From: Eunapius fragilis
Taxonomy: Eukaryota > Porifera > Demospongiae > Spongillida > Spongillidae
Reading direction: 5' to 3'
DNA length: 64,000 nt
NCBI GenBank assembly: GCA_963681505.1
Contig: OY811987.1
Coordinates: forward strand, 1,571,066-1,635,065
Part shown: positions 32,201 to 44,261 of the stretch, piece after piece
How the letters are laid out: every line of letters starts with the position of its first letter
How positions within the stretch are numbered: the stretch's first letter is position 1
Notes under the pieces: model-generated
Told to the model about the DNA's origin: nothing
What the model saw: the letters and a program-made list of their open reading frames with translations, nothing else
Database searches by the model: none
Made by a program: the position numbers and the translations under genes

Positions 32201-33344
32201 GTGCAACTCAGTCCTCCATGAATAACCTGATGAAAGATGCATTCTTGGACATGAGAGACTTAACTGAGACCTTTCAATTGCTAATCCAACTCCAGACACA
32301 CCAGGCAGTGTTTGCTTTCCATCCAATAAGATGAAAAACAATAAGAATACGTATTAAAATAAGCATTTACACAGACCAGGTACAGATATACAAAAACAAT
32401 CACACCACACAAAATAGCATATGCAAAAGTGTTCCTCGACTGAACAATGTCCAGATTAGTAGTGTGATGTGATTGTGAAGGGTAAAAAATGTTGCAGGCT
32501 AACTCCCCGGGCCCAGATTAACCATAGGACTGACTAGGTTAAAATCTGGGGCTAAGCTACAGCCTATAATCTAGGGCCCCTGGCATTATGTGGGCCCCTC
32601 ATGGGCAGGAATACTATGCCAGATGACACAATAACTGATCTAATGGTTCTAACCCAATTTACGCAGTAGAATCTTTATTTAAAATCAGATCAATCCAATG
32701 CATTGGTGGGTGGAGATGGGGCCCCAGCATATATGTGCCCAAGTATCTTAATTGGGCACTGACTATCCCAATTAATTGCTAGCTACAAATGCTAACTATA
32801 CTGATGAATTTTAATCCACTGACTTTTTCAAGACGTTTGTGGGGCCGCCCTTCCTCCCCTTAGCTGGACTGTTAAAAAAAGCTCTGCATGTAACTGCCCT
32901 TGCAGTATATATCTTTAGAGCCAATCTTTCGCTGTCTCAGCATAGATTATATACAAAACTAAAGCTTGTCCAGGGGGCTTTTACAAGTCTGTCCCGGGGA
33001 GGTGGAGATATAATATAAGCTTGTCCAGGGGTGCTTTTATATATTGTCCTGGAGGGGTACGTTTGCAATTATTGTCATCTGTAGGGGTGTACGGTGAAAT
33101 AATGGAATAGCCCATTGGAATGACCCCTCTGTCCGATTGGCTAAATGTGCTGCCGAGAGGACGCGGTACCGCAGGGGTCACAGAACTACCAAATACCACC
33201 CAAAGGTATGTTATGGCATGTTGTATCGGAACCTACGCGAGTAGGTTCCATATAGGAATCCTGCAGTATCATGAAGTCATTAAAAACGGCGTCACTCGCG
33301 TCTAGCGGGACAGCCAAGAGTCGGGTCTATCCCTGCTTCTGCAT
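29296..33344. other. 4 kb intergenic region, no gene recognised
   Basis: Several C-rich homopolymers (29807-29826, 31971-32003) and AT-rich sequence. The frames at 29911-30183 and 30579-30830 have no similarity I recognise and no conserved features. Confidence 0.5.
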
Positions 33345-33350
33345 TACTTC

Positions 33351-33505
33351 CCAACACCCAGTAACTGGAGCACTATAACTTCAAAGCCTTTGAGCAGATT
33401 TTGAGAAAGCCGGCCAGAATAACCATTTTGACAGCAGTTCATTATTGAAACAGAACTCATTTCTACTTTCCTATGCATACAAAAGCCAATATGCAATAGA
33501 ACTTT

Positions 33506-33570
<65 letters not shown>

Positions 33571-33611
33571 ACACACACACACAAACACACACTGAAGTGT
33601 GTTTAAAAACA
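33351..33611 (-). repeat. Duplicated 3' flank of copy 3 with an expanded CA microsatellite
   Basis: Nearly identical to 7935-8146. A CA tract spans about 33510-33585 with a few interruptions. Confidence 0.85.
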
Positions 33612-36600
33612 TCAAGTAGCCTTCAAGTCAATAATCAGCTGGGAGCTCAGCTCTGGGCCTATGGCTACAATAAGTTCCTCAAACCGTCTCTCCATAAGCT
33701 CTCTCTGAATCTTGTCTACACCAAACCTTGAGAACACCTCACCAAGGTACATGTATGTGGTATAGTTCAAACAGACCACCATCTTGCTAACATCAGGCCT
33801 GTGCCCTGTCAGTTGCTGGTACTTTGCTTTGTCATTCTCAAATGCTGAACATGGCACATCAGGTGATACTTTCTTGCCCTTGTCTGTAGTCTCCATAGCT
33901 ATGGATGTGGTGGCATTACTAGATGGAAGGCCATTTTGATCATGTGTGTGTTCCCTGAGGTACTTCTCTTTAGCCTCTTTCACAGCCTCCAAGGATGGAA
34001 GCCACTCTGGTGTTATACAGGCACAGTAGAATGATTCAGGAGAGTAGTTGGCCTTGTACGCAACCTTCTTGTTATTTTCATTCCATCCCTGGAGGTAGTA
34101 ATACTTCATCTCTGGATTCTTCTTGCTCAGTTCTCGAACAAACTCTATCTCTTTGAGAGCAGAATAAACTCCAAGTGAGTACTTGGAAACTTCCTTCTCC
34201 AGACTGTACCACATGTACAGACTGACAATGCCCTTTGGGACTATATCAATCAGACTAACAGCTACAAGCTTTCCATCCAATCGATACAACTGGTGATAGG
34301 TTCCATATTCTATGCCATTTACAGTTTGGCTTGAAATTACACTATCAACTGCATGCTCCACATAAGAGTGTTCACACTTTGGAGTCTTATCATGCTTCTT
34401 ATAGTTGTACTCATTGTACAGGTCAAAAGCATCTCGAGAGAAGTGTGTTGGCAGTGACTCAACAGTCAGTCTATCTGTTGGAATTCTTCTCAGGACTTTA
34501 GAGTAGCTCTTGCGTAACCTGTAGTCAAACTCCTGCACCAAAACTCTTGTTTCCCAATCGCAGCATTGAGCGCGGTGGTTTTGCCTCAGTCGAAACATTT
34601 TAACACCCCCTCTCCTATACCAGCCATTGTCAATGAGACCCTGATACTGGTGAGGAGTCAAGCCATGAGTACGGATGATTAACTCCTCTGATGCACCATC
34701 CACCTTGCAGTTCTTACAGGTACCATAGCTACTTCCGTACACGCGACCAACACGAAACAAGGGCTGACTGGTGTTGATCCCCAGCTGTAGCAGCTGCTGC
34801 CTTCCTGTATCATCCAGTTCCACGGCGACAGGGAAGTGGGGTCTGAAGCGTAGCTTCTCATCTGAAGCCATCTGACCAGCATCTCCCACAACTCTGGGAC
34901 TGGGTGGCAAAGGTGGTGGCCAATTGCAAGCGTGTGTTTCGGGAGGCTGGTCAATGACGGACCCGCGCTGCCAGAACGCTGGCCTAACGCCAATGGTGTA
35001 CAGGTTCACCTCTTCCAACATTTGCGTGGCCCACTTTTTCAAGTTCGGTTCCTGGAGGTTGTATACAATGTTGCCCCTCGCCGCAGCGACTGCTCCCGTC
35101 ACCCCCCCGTGTTCCATCCCCCTCAGCTTACCCGCACCCACATCCAAGTGCCCGACGACCATGAGTACCAGGACCGCTCTGCTCACCACCGAGCCGTGCA
35201 AACCCATCTTAAGGATGCCGGTCGCCAGCTCCATGACGTGCCCCAGAGAGGCGTGGCCCTGGCGAATGGCCCCAGTCGTCACGATGCCCAGCAGGCCCAG
35301 GGCGCTGCAGCAGATGTTGGGATTTGTGCTCTGGGCCCTCACCAAGTCGATCACGGCCTGGGCGCACCCGGCCTCCAGGAGCTCTCGCTGGTAAGGTTCG
35401 ACCATCGCCAAGATGTGCAGAAGCCTGCAGCAGGCGGGGACTGCCGCGGACAGTTCGCCGTCCGACTTCAGGATGTCCAGCAGCATGTAGTGGAACATGC
35501 GCTCCATGAGGACTCGCTTGGCTTCGTACCCGCCCAGCGCAATGTTGCCGATGCAGTTGAGGACCGAAGACTGCGTCACTGGGGGGAGACTGCCGCTGCC
35601 AAACATCTCCAGGAACTTGTCCATACAACCGCGCTTGAAGAGCTCGCGGGTCATGTCGGCATTCATGGTCATTTTCGACAGGATATTGTGTACGTCCGCC
35701 CCGGACTGGCTGTCCCATTCGTCCTCCCCAAACTCCAGTGCCTTTTCGATGGTCACGTCCAACACGTTGCAATCAAGGAGTGGCTTCAGGTCTTTGAGGT
35801 GCTCGTGGTACTTGCTGGTGAGGCACGAGAGAAGACCCAATGTCACGGCTAGGAGGTCTTGTGGTACCAGTCCCTTGAGTATATTTGTAATGGCTACATG
35901 GAGGCCAAGGTCTCGACAAATTGAGATTGGGCCCGCTGTATTGAGGTGGGATAGAAACAAGTGCGCAGTGAACACTGGGGTAGTGGCTATCTCCGGAAAC
36001 GAGGCAACGTCCCGAATGCAACTAGCAATAAAACAGCGTACAAAGTCCAAGGAATGTGTTTTGATCAAATAATAGGGTGGAGCCTCTTCCAGTATGCTCT
36101 GAAAGGTTGAATAGATCAGCTCCACAAGAAACGAGTTGGAGACAATCTCGCTATTGGAAAGCATATCCCTAATGAACAGGTAGTGGTCCCCACTGAAGAA
36201 ATGCGCCCTCAAACTGCCGTTGTCTCCAGCGTCCTTTCCCCGAAGCCGACTAAGCATTCCAGTGATGCTGATAAATGCCGGCAGAGCACACGTACGGGGA
36301 AACCTTCTGGCGCAATCTTCCAGCCTGGCAAGCAGCTTGTACTCAATCACCTTGTACAGATAGCTACCCTCACACATTTCGGCAAGCAGTCCGCACACGT
36401 TACAGACGTCCTCTTCCCTGCAGCTCATCTCACCACCGACGATCTTAAGCAGGCACTCCATCAAAGTGCTGTGCTCCAGGCAGAGCTGAGACATACAGCT
36501 CCCCGGCGTCGGGTTGGTGAATGAGATCACAAATTGCAGCACACCTTCGGTGGTGTCCGCGTTGTTTTGCTGCAGGGCCTGGCTCACCACGCTCAGCACG

Positions 36601-37270
36601 TCCTGCGCCAGGATCTTACCGGCAAACACTTCATTCTCCCTGCAGTGGAGCGTAAGGATACCCCAGATCTGTACCTGGACGGCCGGGTATGAGAGGAAGG
36701 TTTTAGCGGCACCGAGCAGGGAGACGTGATCACCCTGGGCGAGGACGTCGTCCGTGCGAGGCACGATTGTGGTAAGCATGTTCACGCCTGTGACAACCTG
36801 CTCATAGACCTGCGCCTCCATTCCCTCATAGTAAGGAAGCAGGCGCCTCATGCAGGTGTACACACCTCTGGAGCCAGTTCCTCCAGTTCTGATTTGTCCA
36901 GAAGCTTCAGCAGCGTGACGACGTCCTTCACCCCACGAAAGGCAGTGTCCAGGTCGTGGTGTGCGGCGACGTCCAATACTCCATTTATCAGACGTGCTAG
37001 GATATCTGTCACATTGCAGTGAGTACGAAGATGGGCTGGGTACTGCCTCAGCAGCGCCCCCACAATCACAAGGGCCTTGAGTTGAACCTTTGGTTTGTTG
37101 CCAATAGCAGCAAACGCGTCGAAGGCACACTGAATAAACTCGTAGTCTACAGGGAGAGGCTCGTCTGGGCTCTGAAGTGAATCAAAGCGTGCTTCATTTG
37201 GAGTGACGATGTTGAACGCAAGCGAGATCAAACCTTCATGTCCTGGATGCTTTGAAAAGGCCGCACTCAT
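33612..37270 (-). pseudogene. ATE1-like: ARM/HEAT-repeat - ATE1 fusion, copy 3, one frameshift
   Basis: The start at 37270 gives MSAAFSKHPGHEGLISLAF as in copies 1 and 2, preceded by a CATTCAG acceptor. A one-base deletion near 36866-36876 (copy 1 has LSTRGV, here the frame breaks at LAPEV) stops that frame shortly after. The remaining roughly 1080 residues are fully open in the next frame. Most of the ARM part has diverged from copies 1 and 2. The ATE1 part (33612 to about 34850) is almost identical to copy 2, including CKNC and CC cysteines and YKANYSPESFY. A single lesion in an otherwise clean 3.66 kb frame may be a recent null mutation or an assembly error. Read data would decide. Without the lesion the product would be about 1219 residues. 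Confidence 0.85.
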
Positions 37271-37429
37271 GTGTCTGAATGAAAGTGAAGGTGGAAATGG
37301 GAGTGTGAGAACGATGAGAGAGGTGTAAAAAAAAAGTAGTGTGTGGATGGTCAAACATGCCGTTACCACTTAGGAAGTTACGGTATTTAAAGGTTGGGGG
37401 GGGGGGGGGAACAAACAAATGAGCGTGTC
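37271..37429 (-). promoter_or_regulatory. 5' flank of copy 3 with acceptor-like site
   Basis: On the minus strand a pyrimidine-rich stretch ends in CATTCAG, then ACAC and the ATG. The 29-bp minisatellite found at copies 1 and 2 is missing here. Confidence 0.45.
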
Positions 37430-38561
37430 TATAGGCGGATGGGGGGGGGGGGGGGGGGGCAACCGCTCGCTTCCCCTTCGACGAAAGTGCTGGGGCAATT
37501 CCCCCCACGGCCTCCGTGCTTCCTAGGCCATTGACTTAACAGTATTATTATGAGCAGAAAACGCGAGAATGGGGTCTGCATGAATGTACTGGGGACAGGG
37601 GTACCTTATGGTAAGTGGTGTCAGCACGCCTTCTGGGCTAGTCTGGGCCCGCCGCTCTTGCACAACCATATATTGCACGTCTGGGTCACTGTCCAGTCCA
37701 CTTAGTTCCAGTGTTTCTTCCCGAGAGTGTTGCGGCCCGGGGCCCGATATAGTACGCTACGAGTGGCGGGGTACACGTAAGCTCGATACAACAGCCACGT
37801 TAGGATTTACCTCAGTATCGGAAACTTGCATTTTAACTTACTCATGTGAGTCGATGTGACACGCCACGCCCACTTGCGTGGGCGGTAAAGTATGCGGAGG
37901 AGGCTCCGAGGAGCGTAGACAATAGGAAACTAGTTTAGTACCTCTTTGAAGATCATCTTCAGCAAGGGCGTAGACAAGGGGGGGCAGGGGGGGCTTAAGC
38001 CCCCCCAGTTTTTTGGGCAGTTTTTTAATAACTAGCAAACTTAATTAATAAACCAACCGGATGTACTATAATTAGTTTGGATAACTTGGTTTGTTAATAA
38101 CTAGCCCCCCCCCAGTTTGAAACTTGTCTACGCCCTTGTTCAGGGGCGGAAACAGGAATTCTGAAAGGGGGGGGGGGGGGGGTCCGACATGGATAACTGA
38201 TAGGGGGAGGGGATGCGCGCGGAAGCTTTTGGGGGTTCCGTACTTGGTGACAGAGACTATCTATCCATATTGACGCCTGAAACTGTGCGTCTGATATACG
38301 ATTAAGGCACGCAATGAGGGTTAACTGCACACGTCACACGTGATATAGGCGGGGGGTCCGGATCCCCTCCCTGCGTCCGCCCTTTTAGATTATAGATATG
38401 ATGTATATCCGATTTGATCCTTAGACAGTAATGATCACCAAAGCGAATTAAATATAGGCCCATGGGGCCACAGAGAGAGAAGCTTTAACATACATATGTA
38501 TTGCTATGACATCATCATTAAGGAGGGCTAGTTGAGGTGAGAAAGAAGTGGACTTTACTAC
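37430..38561. repeat. Dispersed repeat, locus 2
   Basis: Contiguous counterpart of 26821-27487 plus 28994-29295. It lacks the 1.5 kb insertion of locus 1 but carries a 176-base MITE. It includes a 19-base G run at 37441-37459. Confidence 0.8.
37963..38138. mobile_element. 176-bp MITE with 5-bp target-site duplication
   Basis: Ends CAAGGGCGTAGACAAG and CTTGTCTACGCCCTTG are exact inverted repeats. TTCAG flanks both sides (37958-37962 and 38139-38143). The homologous empty site at 27337-27341 has a single TTCAG. The interior contains an imperfect palindrome around TTAATAACTAG. Confidence 0.85.
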
Positions 38562-39253
38562 TTGTATGTAAAGGCATAACATCACTATACAAATCATTAT
38601 ACTGCAAGTGGGTAATTTTTACTTAAGTGTGGGGTGTGGGTACGAGACTATGCCACCCTCCTCCCCCCCAAGCTATATTTTTCTACATATGGTTGTAGGT
38701 GACACATATATAATTATGTTGGCTTATTTATATGTCAGCAATCAAGTAATTCTTTGGGATTAGATCAGTATTTGAAGTCCCAATACAACTGGATGATGCA
38801 ACTATTTACAGCAATGTGAGTTTTATAGCGGCACAGGGTTTATAGTTTGCAATTACCTAACAATGAGGAGGAGGGGGCGGGGGGGGCATTGTTCGGAATA
38901 AAGACTACTAGACCTGCCACCCACCACCTGTGCTTAGTAAGTTGAACTGATGCCAAGGATTTTAAAAATTTTTAAATTAATAATCCTGGATCAATGGCTG
39001 TCTTTTTGTACCATTCAGATTCAGCTGGCACATGCCACGTCCTAGGAAGCCTAAAACAGTGGCTCAAAGTGGTCTGGGAACCATACACATGCTGCCACCA
39101 TCTCCCACAGATACAAGCATTAGCTAGGTTGCAACAACATACCACACACCAACACACCACACACCCCCCAAACACCCACATCTTGCCATTCTCGATGTTT
39201 TAAACACATGCCTAAACAGCAGCTGCGATAAAATATGTGCACACCATTTTTCA
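38562..39253. other. Intergenic, no gene recognised
   Basis: Region downstream of SLC35C1. AT-rich with a G-rich patch near 38870-38886 and nothing else supportable. Confidence 0.4.
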
Positions 39254-40343
39254 TCACTTCTTTTCCTCTCCCTTGGACTCCACGTCGTCCAGTATCCTCA
39301 GCGTCTTCTGTGCCTTCATCTCGTTCATCTTGACGTAGCTGTACGCTGCGGACCCTCCCAGCACCATCACATTGCTCACCCACCACAACCCGCTCTTCAC
39401 CTCCGAGTACACGACACAAGCCAGAATGGTCTGGGCACAAGCCTTCGCCGTGCCGCTCACGTTGTGCGTCAGGGGCGTGGTCACCTTGATCTGCAGCGAC
39501 GTCACGTAACCGATGGCGATCCCGAATATGCCGGCCGCCACGAGCAGCAGCCAGAAGTACGCCTCCCCCCAGTGCTCAAACTTCCTCAGGGCGGGGGTTT
39601 CCCCCAGCACGAATATGAGGGGTAGCATAATGAGCACGGCGTTGATGTTGTTGTACAGCTGGAGCCTCCATATGTTGTCCCCCACAGAGGGCAGGACCTT
39701 CTTGGTGTAGATGGAGTACATGGCCACACAGAGGCTGGCCAACACGCCGCACGTGACGCCAAAGATGGAGAGGTTCTCCACCGACTTGTCCTCCTCCTTG
39801 ACGCCCAGCCAGAAGCCGAGGACTATGACCCCACAGCAGGTTAGGACGGCCATGGAGACCGTCTGACTCAGGACTAGGTAAGACAGCACCTGGAGCAGGG
39901 TAGGAAAGAGGTTTAAGGGGGGTGGTGGGGGGGGGGGGGGGGGGGGGGGGGGAAGGAGGGGGAGATGAGGTTGAAGGGGGTGGGGGGGAGGAGGGGAAGA
40001 TGAGGTTATACGGGGGTGGGGGGGAGATGAGATTGAAGGGGGTGGGGAGGGGAAGATGAGGTTGAAGGGGAGAGATGAGATTGAAGGGGGTGGGGAGGGG
40101 AAGAAGGTTGAAGGGGGGAGATGAGGTTGAAGGGGGAAGGTGAAGGACAGGATGTGAAAGTAAAGGACAGGATGTGAGGGAGGATGTGAGTGAAGGTAAG
40201 GGATGTGAGAAGCCATTCCACTATTAGGTCAACATGTGCTTCAAATCAATAACCTATGGTTTAAATAATACACCTTCAATAATTAATAATTAGCACGAAG
40301 CTCCATTTTCTCCCTGACAGGGGGCTGTTTCAGTAAATAAGTG

Positions 40344-40402
<59 letters not shown>

Positions 40403-41622
40403 CTGTCCAAGGGTTCAGGCACCTGTTACAGAGGTACACTGACTGGATCATGTCAACACAGGATAAGTACCATTCTGAACTTTAGGACTAATAAACTGGT
40501 AAATAGAGCACTGCAATGTGCCTTGGGCCACTGCTGACACAAAAGGGTACAGCTGGGGCTGAGTTGTTTGGTCAAAAAAAAAAAAAAAAACCCACAGCTG
40601 GGTGCAAGCACTGTCCTGAGGTGGCTGTAAGCAGACATGCAAACAACAACTGAAGCACATTAGTTTATGTGTGGATAGGTAGCTTACGACATAAGGATTT
40701 CGACTCGTTTGCAATTTTGATTTTACCTTGTCCTGATTTCAAATGTGACAGTACACCACACCACACAGCTCACGTACCACATTAAACACAGTTGTCAGAG
40801 AGCGTCCGACGTTGTAGAACGCCACACCAAGAAATTTCAGTGTCAAGTTGTTGAAAACAATCATTCCTACAAACACAATGGAGAGTGGTAGTACCTGGCA
40901 CGTGGAAGAAGGAAGTCTTTAGCATTGTCATAACCCTCCACACCCCAGTGGCTGTGGTAAAAAAATCCCACTCCTCTCCCTCACCACTACCATCCACATT
41001 CCAGCACACTCACTGTGATAGCTGTGGTAAGTTTGAATTCTGCTGGAGCAAAGCTGTCTATGCTTGGGTACCTGTCCCCTACTAGACCAAGTAAGGCGAT
41101 GAATACCACGGACACAACACACTGTGTCCACGTTATGAATAGGGGTGCGTCCAACTGGGAGGAGGAGGAAAAGGAGGAGGAGGAGGAGGAGGAGGAGAAG
41201 GAGGAGGAGGAGGAGGAGGAGGAGGGGGTGGGAGGAGGCGGGTGTAATTATATTAGCATTTAGGGACCCTGCCCTGAGCCAACGTGGACACACAACCACG
41301 CACCTTCAAGTCGCTACTGCTGAGAAGGTACTTATTCATAAAAACCATGGATATCGAAATGACCCTAGAGGGGGGACATAAAGGTAGCAAGCGTCCATTT
41401 ACACACACCTACGCACGACACAACCACTGATTGCAAGCAAATTCTCTGAAACAACGGTGTGGGTATTATGTTACTAGACGGCCTACATGTACTAGGCTAG
41501 TTCTATTTTCCTGCCGGCTGTTGTGGTGCTCACCAGTAAGCTGTCACAACTGACGCTATCCTGATCCATTGCGAATTCAAACTCGTCTTCGTCTGCATTG
41601 CTTCGGTGTTTGAGCCCGCCAT
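39254..41622 (-). CDS. SLC35C1: GDP-fucose transporter 1 (SLC35C1), five exons
   Basis: Exons 41534-41622, 41304-41364, 41014-41154, 40778-40894 and 39254-39889 join in phase to 347 residues, close to the 364 of human SLC35C1. All introns are GT-AG. The protein moves GDP-fucose into the Golgi lumen in exchange for GMP and has ten membrane spans in this family. Diagnostic stretches are [14 protein letters not shown] (exon 2), [12 protein letters not shown] (exon 3), [17 protein letters not shown] (exon 4), and [20 protein letters not shown] then GTAKACAQT (exon 5). The start [14 protein letters not shown] comes from matching the family N-terminus. The last intron (40777-39890) contains a G-rich minisatellite, a GT microsatellite and a poly-A tract; intron 2 holds a GGA microsatellite. 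Identification is firm. Confidence 0.95.
39900..40170. repeat. G-rich minisatellite in SLC35C1 intron 4
   Basis: Diverged units of GGGGAGATGAGGTTGAAGGG type follow a 26-base G run (39927-39952). This is not part of the coding exon, although the frame runs on into it. Confidence 0.8.
40347..40400. repeat. GT microsatellite in SLC35C1 intron 4
   Basis: About 27 uninterrupted GT units. Confidence 0.9.
41158..41227. repeat. GGA microsatellite in SLC35C1 intron 2
   Basis: GGA/GAA trinucleotide run directly before the exon 3 acceptor. On the coding strand it is a TCC-rich pyrimidine tract and could serve as the acceptor's polypyrimidine tract. Confidence 0.85.
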
Positions 41623-41824
41623 AACACAGCACCAACAAGCTGCACACCTTGTACCTGCCTTGTCCAACAAAACAGGTCAAAGCAAAGTCGCCCGCTAATT
41701 ACGAATCATGGATCGACCAAACAAGTTAGTTAAGTAAACTTTACAATTATACAGTGTCGCGCGCCCGCGCCAGCATTTTTCCCGTGCCCAGACTTCACAT
41801 CAAGGGGCGTGTGTTTATTATATT
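41623..41824. promoter_or_regulatory. Candidate bidirectional promoter between SLC35C1 and TRPT1
   Basis: Only 202 bases separate the two divergent start codons. No TATA box is evident for either gene. The segment must hold both 5' UTRs and core promoters. Confidence 0.5.
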
Positions 41825-43595
41825 ATGGCAACTAGCTCGGGAGCCGGACAAAGTAGACGAAGCAAGAAGGTTCCGCTTTATTGTGCATGTACGCCGCGGT
41901 ATTAATTTGGCGCCTGGCACCTTCCAGGAAGATCCTCCGGATGTCCAGCTGTCAAAGTTTCTCTCCTACATTTGTCGTCATGGCGCTGCTAAGGAAGGCA
42001 TTAAAGTACACGACGGGGGTTTTCTGAACGTTGACGACGTTCTTTCTAGATCACGTGGTGGGTCTTACACGAAGGAAGACGTCCAGAGGGTGGTCCGTCA
42101 GTGTCAGAAGCAAAGGTTTGCACTGAGAAACGACCCGGTAACCGGCTCGCTGCAAATACGAGCCAATCAGGGCCACACCCTGAAGGTAAGGTGGGTTAAA
42201 AGAGCGGTGGAATAACAGTCACACTATATCTTTATGCACACAAAACGCGCACCCACCTACACACAATGCACACACACGGACATGGACACACACACACACA
42301 TACACCCACCCACACATACACACAGAGGCCAGTTCACAACGCTGTTCCTCTGTGCATGATGCTTGCATGTATCCATTAATAATTGCCACCTCTAGCGACC
42401 ACATTATGTAGGTGTTAGTTATTAGGGTAGGAGCCGATGGCCCTCTAGGGTTTCACAGTAATATCCATGGTCCATTTTTCACGGGCTTCTCAAATCTAAC
42501 CCCAAAACTCACCCGTCTTTCCAAAAAACCATTTTGCAATGTTTTGTGTGTGTGCCACATTGTACCTCCTGGTACCTGCATCATCAAAGTACCTGATATT
42601 ATTTGTGACACCTGGTAACCTCATTAAGGTTGATGACCTGGAGCTTACTCCAATACTGGATGCTGATGGGACACCTGTTGTGGTCCATGGCACTTACAAG
42701 GATGCGTTGAGCAGTATCAAATGCAAGGTATGCGTAATGTTACCATGGCAACATAAGTGAAATGTGCACATGTGACATGCTCCACCCCCCTAGGGTTTAA
42801 GCCGGATGCAAAGAAATCACATCCATTTCTCTCCTGGCCTTCCTGGAGATACAGGGGTTATCAGTGGTGAGCTCATGTGCGCCATTCACCACGTTGATAT
42901 AATTGAAAATAGATGGAGCACGTAATAAAAACACTTTCTACGAGAACGCTGGTGACATATAGGATTGGAAGACAATAGTGGTGTAAAAAGGAAGGAAACA
43001 AGGGTCTAATAAGAAGGGGATCTGTAATAGTCCTATATTTCGCACACAAATATAATGTCCTACAAATGGGCGAAATATAGGACTATTACATTTCCCCTTC
43101 TTATTAGACCCTAGTTTCCTTCCTTTTTTTACAACCCCACCAACTTTCTCATAGAGAATGTTTTTATTACTTGTTACATGATTGACGAAGTAGGATATGG
43201 TTCCAAAAAAATAATATTGGGCCGAACTGTTCTTAATAACTTACTATTTTTGTGGCACACATTAAATTAAATTCTATTGTATATTTGTTATGACAGGGAT
43301 GAGGTCCACTTGTGAAGTGCTGATATTTATTAACCTTCCCAAAGCTTTGGCCGGTCAGCAGTGCACGTGTATTGGTAACTTTTGATTCCATAGTGTCTAC
43401 ACACCAGATGGCCTGAAATTCTATCGATCTGCTAACAATGTTATTTTAAGCCCCGGGAACCATGAGGGCATCATCCCACCAGAGTATTTTGCAGAGGTCA
43501 GAGAGCATCCATCTGGTATGTTGTGTCTTCAACTTGTGACCACATAAATACTTGCTGCTTTCCTCAATTCAGGGAAAGTTCTATCAATGCGTTGA
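41825..43595 (+). CDS. TRPT1: tRNA 2'-phosphotransferase 1 (TRPT1), seven exons
   Basis: Exons 41825-41869, 41928-42185, 42629-42727, 42794-42866, 43297-43353, 43408-43515 and 43573-43595 join in phase to about 220 residues (human 253). The enzyme removes the 2'-phosphate left at tRNA splice junctions, passing it to NAD. Family motifs in order: [16 protein letters not shown] (with the Arg-His pair), [63 protein letters not shown] and [10 protein letters not shown]. The start ATGGCAACTAGC is chosen because the second copy begins with almost the same bases and the first 58-base intron fits phase 0. The short last exon (ending LSMR) is less certain. Intron 4 contains a foldback MITE. Confidence 0.92.
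42235..42330. repeat. CA-rich stretch in TRPT1 intron 2
   Basis: Imperfect CACACA-rich microsatellite, not coding. Confidence 0.7.
42920..43183. mobile_element. Foldback MITE, family member 2, in TRPT1 intron 4
   Basis: Arms beginning GTAATAAAAACACTTTCTAC and ending with the near complement at 43183 match the family at 28704-28994 (shared AAAAGGAAGGAAACAAGGGT core). The loop lies near 43050-43065. Confidence 0.85.
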
Positions 43596-44261
43596 CACCC
43601 CACAGGACTTATCTAAATTTTGTATTATTTGGTAATAATTTATTTGAATTAAAGATACCAATACAATGTGATTAATAAAACAGTACCTCTAAACCCCCCC
43701 CCCCTCCCCCCCAAAAAGGCACTTGAAAATTTGTTCCTTGGATTGCCCCTTTGAAAGGCACTGGAGCAGGTAGCTGTAACTTTTAGTGTCACCAGTGTGG
43801 CTGAGAGCCTGCGACCTAGCTCTCTCACAAAGGTCAGGGAAAGAGGACCAAGTACTCCTGATGTTTCAAAGGCAATAGGGTGTGAAACATATGCCTGGAT
43901 GTCCCTCCGAATACACAGAATTTAGTACATGTTTCAAGCCTTGTTACCAAATACGTGTACGTGCATGGATAAATTAGCTGATTGGCGTGCCTTTTATTGC
44001 TAAATCAAATGTTACAGTTTTGTGCCACAAATCACTGTGCAGTGTGTCATTTGTAGTAATAGATACAATGTAGATTTGTATTCGACATAACTCTAGTTCA
44101 GAAAGTAATGACACTTGAATCATGGCAAATAAAGTAACGTGATAAACCTCTTAATAATCATAATAATAATAATTTATGTGTACATATATTACACAATGGC
44201 AAGTAATGGCATAAATGAATATGCACTAATATACTGCCGGTCCTAAAATAGGTAACATTTA
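43596..44261. other. 3' flank of TRPT1, no gene recognised
   Basis: AT-rich with a short C run (43696-43711). Nothing else seen. Confidence 0.4.

Noticed and set aside
39890-40216. N-terminal extension of the SLC35C1 last-exon frame (Pro/Ser-rich)
   Set aside because: The frame runs upstream into the intron's G-rich minisatellite. The acceptor at 39890-39891 and the in-phase upstream exon show that this is intron.
41754-41824. Upstream start for TRPT1 at 41754
   Set aside because: It reads through intron 1 and gives no family similarity. ATG at 41825 with a 58-base phase-0 intron matches the start in the second copy.
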